This document shows, in pieces, positions 14,105-19,368 of a DNA stretch of 19,368 bases. A program made the translations under genes and the position numbers. The notes below the pieces were generated by a model. It was not told the DNA's origin, did no database searches, and saw only the letters and a list, made by a program, of their open reading frames with translations. Position 1 is the stretch's first letter. Every line of letters starts with the position of its first letter. The stretch is from Nitrospinota bacterium (GTDB lineage Bacteria; Nitrospinota_A; UBA7883; JADGGD01), in NCBI GenBank assembly GCA_015229165.1, contig JADGCD010000008.1, positions 2,030 through 21,397 on the forward strand, given 5' to 3'.

Positions 14105-14343
14105 CGCGGCGCGATTGGCTGTGCAGGTTTTTTTGAGTTCCGTTGATGCGCCGCCACGTCAGGCGATTGCGCCCGATGAGGTTCACCTTCTTCGTGCTCC
14201 TTTTCCTACGAGAAGCGTTCCCCTTCGTGCGAGAACGTAGCGCCAACGGTCTTTCCCTCCCCGAAACTGCGCAGGGCGCCACTCTTGGGGCGCTCCCTGC
14301 GCAGTTTCGGGAGCGAAAGCTTTTTGGCCGTGGAATCCTGCAC
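14105..14343. other. Non-coding stretch between convergent smpB and rsgA
   Basis: No gene is supported here. A T7 run at 14128-14134 after a weak GC stem could end smpB transcription. Two similar segments containing CGAGAA (around 14207-14240) form a degenerate direct repeat just left of the long palindrome. Confidence 0.5.
14242..14330. repeat. Long imperfect palindrome between smpB and rsgA
   Basis: The core arms CCCGAAACTGCGCAGGG (14260-14276) and CCCTGCGCAGTTTCGGG (14295-14311) are 17-base perfect complements. The stem continues inwards (GCGCC with GGCGC) to a loop of about 8 bases. It continues outwards imperfectly through GCCAACGGTCTTT on the left and AAAGCTTTTTGGCC on the right. It lies between two convergent genes, and a five-T run follows on the plus strand, so a terminator role is possible. 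It is larger than most terminators and may be a dispersed repeat. Confidence 0.7.
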
Positions 14344-15261
14344 CTATCTTTGCCCCTTCTCCCACGAAGGTCGGTTCGCTTCTTTCACCGACAAGAGCAG
14401 TCGCAGGTAGCTTTCGTAAAGACCGTCGGGGATCTCTCCCCGGTCGCGGGCCGCCGTCACCACGCAGCCCGGCTCTTTTTCGTGGAGGCAGTCGCGGAAC
14501 CGGCATCCCCCCGACAGGTTCTCGAAACCGGGAAAATAAAGGGCGGCGTCGGTCACGGAGATCTCCGACGGGGCGAACTGGCGGATGCCGGGGGCGTCGA
14601 TGAGGGCGCCGCTGGTTCCGGCCACCGGGATCAGCAACGACGAGCTGGTGGTGTGCGATCCCTGTTCGGTCTTGGCGTTCACCTCTCCCACCAGCCGGTC
14701 GGCGCCGGGAGCGAGAACGTTGGCCAGCGAGCTTTTCCCCACCCCCGACTGCCCCACCAGCGCCGAGAGGGTCCCGTCGATCATCGGCAGAAGGCGGTCG
14801 ATCCCTTCGCCGGTCCTGGCCGACACCGGGTAGACCGGTATGCCGAACGCGCCCCACGCCCGGTGGGCCTTGGCGGCCTCCTCCCCCTGCGACCGGTCGA
14901 TCTTGTTGAGGACCACCACCGGCTCGATCCCGGCGTGGCGGGCGGCGACGATGAACCGGTCCACCAGCCCCTCGCGGAACGATTCGCCGCAGGCGGTGAC
15001 GATGAAGAGCCGGTCGAGATTGGCCGCCACCGGCTGGCGAACGCCGCCGGAGGAGGTCCGGGCAAGCTCCGTGCGGCGGGGTTCGATGTCGACGGGGCGC
15101 CCCGCCTCGATGCGGACCCGGTCCCCCACCACCCAGACCGAACCCCGGGGGGGTTTCCACGCAACCACCAGCCCTTCGGCGGTTTCGATCCGCACCCGGA
15201 CGCCGTGATGGGCGATGACCCGCCCGATCCCGTCGACCGGAAAGAGGCCGTCGTCGGTCAC
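14344..15261 (-). CDS. rsgA: Ribosome small-subunit biogenesis GTPase RsgA (YjeQ)
   Basis: A 305-residue circularly permuted GTPase that checks late 30S subunit assembly. An N-terminal OB fold (about 10-65) is followed by G-motifs in permuted order: G4 NKID (119-122), G5 SARTG, G1 GQSGVGKS (170-177), then G3 DAPG (222-225). The C-terminal zinc site has Cys253, Cys258, His260 and Cys266. The frame is open upstream, but homology begins near the GTG at 15261, which overlaps the gatB stop as GTGA. That overlap decides the start and implies co-translation with gatB. Confidence 0.93.
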   Translation of the reverse strand: MTDDGLFPVDGIGRVIAHHGVRVRIETAEGLVVAWKPPRGSVWVVGDRVRIEAGRPVDIEPRRTELARTSSGGVRQPVAANLDRLFIVTACGESFREGLVDRFIVAARHAGIEPVVVLNKIDRSQGEEAAKAHRAWGAFGIPVYPVSARTGEGIDRLLPMIDGTLSALVGQSGVGKSSLANVLAPGADRLVGEVNAKTEQGSHTTSSSLLIPVAGTSGALIDAPGIRQFAPSEISVTDAALYFPGFENLSGGCRFRDCLHEKEPGCVVTAARDRGEIPDGLYESYLRLLLSVKEANRPSWEKGQR

Positions 15262-16700
15262 GCCCGGTCCAGCCGCTCTTTGAGAATGTCGTTGAGCATG
15301 GCAGGGTTCGCCTTCCCCTTGGTGGCCCGCATCACCTGCCCCACGAACCAGCCGAGGAGCTTTTCGTTCCCCCCCTTGTACTGCTCCACCTGCCCCGGAT
15401 TGGCGGCGACAATCTCGTCCACCGCCTTTTCGATGGCGGAGGTGTCGGTGATCTGGACCAGCCCCTTTTTGGCGACGATGTCTTTGGGCGACCCGCCGTT
15501 GGCTTCCATCTCCTCCATCACCGTCTTGGCGATCTTGCCGGAGATGGTGTTGTCCTCGATAAGCCCGATCATCTCCGCCAGCATGGCGGGGGTCACGGGG
15601 CAGTCGGCCACCGCGATCTTCCGGTCGTTGACGATGCGAAGCACATCGCCCATCACCCAGTTGGCGGCGCCTTTGGGGTTCTTCACCGCCCCCGCCACCG
15701 TTTCGAAATAGTCGGCCACGTCGCGCGAGGCGGAAAGGACCGTGGCGTCGTAGACCGACAGGCCGTAGTGGGCCACGAACCGGTCCCGCTTGGCGTCGGG
15801 CAGCTCCGGCAGGGTGGCCCTCACCCGCTCGACCCACGCTTCGTCCACTTCAAGCGGCACCAGGTCGGGGTCGGGGAAGTAGCGGTAGTCGTGGGCCTCT
15901 TCCTTCCCCCGCATGGAGGCGGTGATTCCCTTGTCCGGGTTGAAGAGGCGGGTCTCCTGAATCACCTTTCCGCCGTCATCGAGAATCGCCTTCTGCCGCT
16001 CCACCTCGTACTCGATGGCTTTCTGGAGGTAGCGGAACGAGTTCATGTTCTTGATCTCGGCCCGGGTGCCGAATTCCTTTTGGCCGACGGGGCGAAGCGA
16101 GACGTTGGCGTCGCACCGAAGCGAGCCTTCCTCCATGTTGCAGTCGGAGACCCCGAGGTATTCGAGGATCGTCTTCAGCTTCTGGAGATACAGCTTCGCC
16201 TCCTCCGAGGAACGCAGGTCGGGTTCGGAGACGATCTCCAACAGCGGCACGCAGGCCCGGTTCAGATCGACATAGGAGGAGTCGGGCTGGCCCAGGTTCT
16301 CCCCGTGGATCAGCTTCCCGGCGTCCTCTTCCATATGAATCCGGGTGATACCGATGGTCTTCGGCGTCCCATCGACCACGATCTCCAGTTTCCCCTTTTC
16401 ACAGATGGGGAGTTCGTACTGGGAGATCTGGTAGCCCTTGGGAAGGTCGGGGTAGAAGTAGTTCTTCCGGGCGAAGCGCGAACGGGGGGCGATGGACGAA
16501 CCGGTGGCCAGCCCCAGCATGATGGCCCGCTCCACCACCTCCCGGTTCAGGACCGGCAGCGCGCCGGGCAGCCCGAGACAGACGGGGCAGGTGTTTTCGT
16601 TCGGGGCGGCGCCGAACGTGGTGGGGCATCCGCAAAAGATTTTCGACGCGGTCGAAAGCTGCGAATGGACCTCCAGCCCGATAACGGTCTCGTACTCCAT
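15258..16700 (-). CDS. gatB: Asp-tRNA(Asn)/Glu-tRNA(Gln) amidotransferase subunit B
   Basis: A 480-residue subunit of the GatCAB complex, which amidates mischarged Glu-tRNA(Gln) or Asp-tRNA(Asn). The cradle domain begins YETVIGLEVHSQL. Cys23, Cys25, Cys38 and Cys41 form a likely zinc site. The segments RKNYFYPDLPKGYQISQYELP, MEEDAGKLIH and SLRCDANVSLRP are standard GatB. The last 150 residues form the helical and YqeY-like tRNA-binding tail. An upstream ATG at 16712 is in frame, but the GAGAGGAG ribosome site fits the ATG at 16700. gatC and gatA are not adjacent. Confidence 0.95.
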   Translation of the reverse strand: MEYETVIGLEVHSQLSTASKIFCGCPTTFGAAPNENTCPVCLGLPGALPVLNREVVERAIMLGLATGSSIAPRSRFARKNYFYPDLPKGYQISQYELPICEKGKLEIVVDGTPKTIGITRIHMEEDAGKLIHGENLGQPDSSYVDLNRACVPLLEIVSEPDLRSSEEAKLYLQKLKTILEYLGVSDCNMEEGSLRCDANVSLRPVGQKEFGTRAEIKNMNSFRYLQKAIEYEVERQKAILDDGGKVIQETRLFNPDKGITASMRGKEEAHDYRYFPDPDLVPLEVDEAWVERVRATLPELPDAKRDRFVAHYGLSVYDATVLSASRDVADYFETVAGAVKNPKGAANWVMGDVLRIVNDRKIAVADCPVTPAMLAEMIGLIEDNTISGKIAKTVMEEMEANGGSPKDIVAKKGLVQITDTSAIEKAVDEIVAANPGQVEQYKGGNEKLLGWFVGQVMRATKGKANPAMLNDILKERLDRA

Positions 16701-16734
16701 GCTCCTCTCCATTGGGGCGGTTCGATGAACGGCC

Positions 16735-16743
16735 AGTATAGCA
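16735..16743 (-). promoter_or_regulatory. Candidate extended -10 promoter for gatB-rsgA
   Basis: The minus strand reads TGCTATACT, which matches an extended -10 element (TGN plus TATACT). It lies 34 bases upstream of the gatB ATG. The -35 region is poor, as is common for extended -10 promoters. Confidence 0.45.
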
Positions 16744-16779
16744 TCCTCCCGTCCGGCCGATTTCGGATAGAATGGCCGG

Positions 16780-18282
16780 ATGAGGGAAGAATCCTCCGCC
16801 GGTTACGCCGATTCGCAGGTCACCGTCCTGCTCGACCGGGCCCGCTTGAAGCACGAATGGGAGCGGGTCAAGCTCGGGTGGGGCGCCTGCGCCCTGTTCG
16901 CGGCCTGGTTCATCGGCGAATGGAGCCTGGGCCACCGGAGCGACTTTGGGGTGGCGATCCTCATGGGGGTCGGCTACCTCGGGTTTTCCGCCTATTACAC
17001 CTTCTCGCTGAACCGGAACCCCCGGGCCCGGTGGCGTCTTCCGGCGTTGCTGATCGTCGATACGACGATGGTCGGCGCCGTGCTGCTGATGACCGAGCTT
17101 CCCGCCAGCCCCTTCTTTTTCCTCTATCCCCTCATCGTGACCGGCGCCCTGCTCCGGTTCGGGGAGCCGATGCTCCGCCTTTCCCTGGTGGCGTCGCTTC
17201 TCTCCTACGGCGTCGCCGTGGGCGTCTACCGGCTTATGGACATGCCCGACGGAGCGTTCATGGCGCCGCTGGAAGTGGGCAAGTTGCTGCTGCTGGTCGG
17301 CCTGCCGCTCCATGTGGCCGGGCTTTTACGCAAGATGGAGGCCCGGCGCAAGGGGTATCAGGTGATCCTTTCGGCCATCGAGGGGTATGTGCCGGGAGGG
17401 GAAGGGCTGGAGGTCAGCGTGGGGGACGACGACGAGGCGCAGGCGCTGGCGGGCCACCTGAACGCCCTGACCACCCGGGTCCGGCAGCAGCGCGACGACC
17501 TGGTGAAACTGGCCGCCGACCTGGAGCGGCTGGTGGAGGAGCGGACGGCGCAGCTCTCCGACCAGGTGGAGCAGACCAAGGCGGCCCAGAAGGGGCGCAT
17601 CCAGTTCCTGAACAACCTGTCGCACGAGCTGCGGACGCCGCTGCATTCGATCATCGGTTTCTCGGAGATCCTGATCAGCCGGGGGGAGGGGGAGACCCCC
17701 CACATGGCCCGGCTGGTCCACCGCAACGGAGTGGCGTTGCTGAAACGGATCGAGGATCTGACCGACCTGACCCAACTGATGTCGGGACAGATGCGCTCCG
17801 ACCCGGTGCCCACCAACGTGACCGATCTGGTGGCCAGCGCCATGGACGCCCTCCTGCCCACCTGCGAACGCAAAAGGGTGATCCTCGCCGCCGCCCCCCA
17901 GCAGAAGTTGGGGTTGCTGCGCATCGACGGGCGTCTGGCCTACCGGCTGCTGGTGGAGCTTCTGGACAACGCCGTGAAGTTCTCCCCCGAAGGGGGAACG
18001 GTGTCGGTGGAGGTCACCTACGCCGACGGGTCGCTGACCATCGTCATCGCCGACGAGGGGGAGGGGATCGCCGACGACCTGCTGCCGTGGGTTTTCGATC
18101 TGTTCCACCAGGGGGAAGGGGAGTTGAACCGGCGCCACGAAGGGTTGGGGATCGGCCTGTCGATGGTGAAGATCCTGACCGACCTGATGGGGGGACACGC
18201 CTCCATCGTCAACAACGACGGCCGGGGCGCCCGGGTGACCGTCTCCCTGCCGGTCGAACCGGTGACCGCCCCCCCCCGCTGA
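16780..18282 (+). CDS. Membrane-bound sensor histidine kinase
   Basis: A 500-residue kinase. About six membrane helices lie in residues 33-185, with very short loops and no sizeable periplasmic domain. A linker and a coiled coil (about 230-272, rich in Arg, Glu and Leu) lead to the HisKA domain with His282 in NNLSHELRTPLHSIIGFSE. The ATPase domain has N-box Asn397 in LLDNAVKFSP, G1 DEGEGI (425-430), F-box DLFHQGEG and G2 GLGIGL (455-460), so it should be active. It should autophosphorylate and pass phosphate to a response regulator, but none is adjacent. It is divergent from gatB by about 79 bases and convergent with the FliL-like gene. The signal is unknown; the 5-6 helix sensor could bind a hydrophobic or membrane cue. 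The ribosome site is weak. Confidence 0.9.
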   Translation: MREESSAGYADSQVTVLLDRARLKHEWERVKLGWGACALFAAWFIGEWSLGHRSDFGVAILMGVGYLGFSAYYTFSLNRNPRARWRLPALLIVDTTMVGAVLLMTELPASPFFFLYPLIVTGALLRFGEPMLRLSLVASLLSYGVAVGVYRLMDMPDGAFMAPLEVGKLLLLVGLPLHVAGLLRKMEARRKGYQVILSAIEGYVPGGEGLEVSVGDDDEAQALAGHLNALTTRVRQQRDDLVKLAADLERLVEERTAQLSDQVEQTKAAQKGRIQFLNNLSHELRTPLHSIIGFSEILISRGEGETPHMARLVHRNGVALLKRIEDLTDLTQLMSGQMRSDPVPTNVTDLVASAMDALLPTCERKRVILAAAPQQKLGLLRIDGRLAYRLLVELLDNAVKFSPEGGTVSVEVTYADGSLTIVIADEGEGIADDLLPWVFDLFHQGEGELNRRHEGLGIGLSMVKILTDLMGGHASIVNNDGRGARVTVSLPVEPVTAPPR

Positions 18283-18295
18283 TCCTACCGGCCGG

Positions 18296-19368
18296 TCACG
18301 AGGCGGCGGGGGTCTCGTCCGCCCCCGCAGGGGCCGCGCCGTCGGTTGCGGCAGGGGCGCCGTCGGCGGGGACTTCGGCCTCCGGCTCCTCGTCGTTCTC
18401 GAAGGTGATCCGCTCCACCTTCACCCCGGTCAGACCGGTGAACGGCTCCATCTTTCCCAGCTCCGCCGTCAGGTACTCCTCCAGCTTGTCCTGCACGAAG
18501 ATGGTGTCTTCGTAGAACTTGTCGGAGAAGAACGACTGGACCGCCCCTTCGATGGTGGTGGCCACGAAGAAGATCCGGCTCCTCAGAGCGTCGGCCACCG
18601 GCGCCGATCCGAAGGCCAGGGAGGTCTCCACCGTCATGATCCGGATCGCCTCCCGGTCGAACTCCACCGGCAGATAGACCCCCACCGCCACCGTCGGGGA
18701 GCCTGCGGTCGGATCGCTCTCCGGGGAGGCCACCAGCAGGTCGTCTTCGGGCGCAGCGGCTTCGCCGGTCGCCTGGTCCGTCGGCGGGGCCGTCGGCTCC
18801 CCGGAGGTCTCCGGGGCGGGGGCTTCGGCGACGACCGTCGTCTCGTCGGCGCCGTTTCCGTAGAAGAACCACCACCCCCCGGCCCCGGCCGCCAGCGTCA
18901 GGACCGCCGCCCCCGCCATGACGGCGTAGGCCACCTTCGGGTTCCTTCCCCCTTTTCCCTTCGGCAGCAGGGCGCCGAGTCTCTTTTTGAGGGGGGCGAG
19001 AAGCGATTGGATCTTCTCCATGAGGGTCATCCCCCCGGCCCCGGCCGCCACCGTATCGTCCCCCTCTTCCGGCAGCTCCAAACCGTCCCGGCGCATGGCC
19101 GAAGCCATGTCCATGTCGTCCCCTCCCACCGGGGTCGGCTCCCCCCCCCCCAGCATCTCGTCGAGGCTCATCTCCCCCCCGGCGGGAACCGGGGCCGGTT
19201 CGGCTCCGCCGGCGTCGTACAGCTCGTCCCCCAGCGAGTCCCCCCCCGCCAGCAGGGCGTCCAGATCGGCTTCGTCGATCCCCCCCATGTCGTCGGCCGC
19301 CTCGTCGGTCCGGGCGGCGAACAGGGCGTCCAGATCCGATTGCGAAACCAGCTCCCCCTCTTTCTCTT
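18296..19368 (-). CDS. FliL-like flagellar membrane protein with FliM-N-like repeats, 5' end cut by window
   Basis: The frame is open to the right edge; 356 residues are visible and the true start is outside. The visible N-terminus has SQSDLDALFAA, then DEADLDALLAGGD about 20 residues later, then a weaker MSLDEMLGGGE. These resemble the SQ-x-EIDALL docking motif at the start of FliM. An acidic, Pro/Gly-rich arm follows, then a basic stretch and one membrane helix (19288-based residues about 118-143), a Pro/Ala/Thr-rich linker and a C-terminal domain (about 200-300) with the YLPVEF...IMTVETSLAF...IRD-like pattern of FliL. FliL sits around the stator in the periplasm and supports torque. The assignment to FliL is moderate; it could be a related single-pass motor or chemotaxis-associated protein. 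A run of 11 G lies in the coding strand at 19141-19151. Confidence 0.6.
   Translation of the reverse strand, partial: EKEGELVSQSDLDALFAARTDEAADDMGGIDEADLDALLAGGDSLGDELYDAGGAEPAPVPAGGEMSLDEMLGGGEPTPVGGDDMDMASAMRRDGLELPEEGDDTVAAGAGGMTLMEKIQSLLAPLKKRLGALLPKGKGGRNPKVAYAVMAGAAVLTLAAGAGGWWFFYGNGADETTVVAEAPAPETSGEPTAPPTDQATGEAAAPEDDLLVASPESDPTAGSPTVAVGVYLPVEFDREAIRIMTVETSLAFGSAPVADALRSRIFFVATTIEGAVQSFFSDKFYEDTIFVQDKLEEYLTAELGKMEPFTGLTGVKVERITFENDEEPEAEVPADGAPAATDGAAPAGADETPAAS

Noticed and set aside
13492..14343. ssrA (tmRNA) gene near smpB
   Set aside because: No tRNA-Ala-like acceptor end or tag reading frame could be recognised in the flanks.
14143..15711. 522-codon plus-strand frame opposite rsgA and gatB
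   Set aside because: Shadow frame with no domain; RsgA and GatB motifs on the minus strand explain the region.
15768..18515. 915-codon plus-strand frame spanning gatB, the kinase and the FliL-like gene
   Set aside because: It crosses three real genes in other frames and has biased composition without domains.

Overview
The window is a GC-rich chromosomal segment whose codons mostly end in G or C. It encodes an LPS/lipid A flippase (MsbA-type), an ADP-heptose-type glycosyltransferase, a lipoprotein, a class A penicillin-binding protein and flagellar proteins (FliN and a FliL-like protein). This points to a flagellated Gram-negative (diderm) bacterium. The CoaBC, family-4 uracil-DNA glycosylase, HisA/HisF/HisE, SmpB and GatB versions would fit a deltaproteobacterial or deep-branching proteobacterial lineage, but the sequence alone does not fix the taxon. 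No IS element, prophage, CRISPR array, tRNA or rRNA gene was recognised. The gene content is core and housekeeping rather than accessory.

Layout. (1) 1-3526, minus strand: a tightly packed envelope-polysaccharide operon, read from right to left: family 9 glycosyltransferase, msbA, then a clan GH-A glycosidase lipoprotein cut by the window edge. (2) 3527-4087: an intergenic stretch with a hairpin, then a stand-alone fliN (minus). (3) 4220-11301, plus strand: six genes joined by overlaps or 1-4 base gaps: coaBC, a family-4 uracil-DNA glycosylase, PBP1A, and a three-gene ABC-2 exporter (ATPase plus two permeases). (4) 11302-11679: a gene-free stretch packed with perfect and near-perfect inverted repeats. 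(5) 11680-14104, plus strand: hisA, hisF, hisE, a doubtful 47-codon ORF, then smpB. (6) 14105-14343: a non-coding stretch with a long imperfect palindrome. (7) 14344-16700, minus strand: gatB then rsgA, overlapping. (8) 16780-18282, plus strand: a membrane sensor histidine kinase with no adjacent response regulator. (9) 18296-19368, minus strand: the C-terminal part of a FliL-like membrane protein whose N-terminal arm carries repeated FliM-N-like DLDALL motifs.

How the genes fit together. The left operon should add sugars to LPS core and flip lipid A-core across the inner membrane, with an envelope glycosidase co-translated. The long plus-strand run joins CoA synthesis, DNA repair, peptidoglycan synthesis and an export ABC system. 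Its start-stop overlaps imply co-translation, although the functions differ. The his block gives two central TIM-barrel steps and the PRA-PP hydrolase, so the remaining his genes must lie elsewhere. GatB/RsgA/SmpB form a translation-quality neighbourhood. I did not find an obviously new multi-gene system. The most unusual items are the motif-repeat arm on the FliL-like protein, the clusters of palindromic intergenic repeats, and the glycosidase and exporter embedded in overlapping operons.
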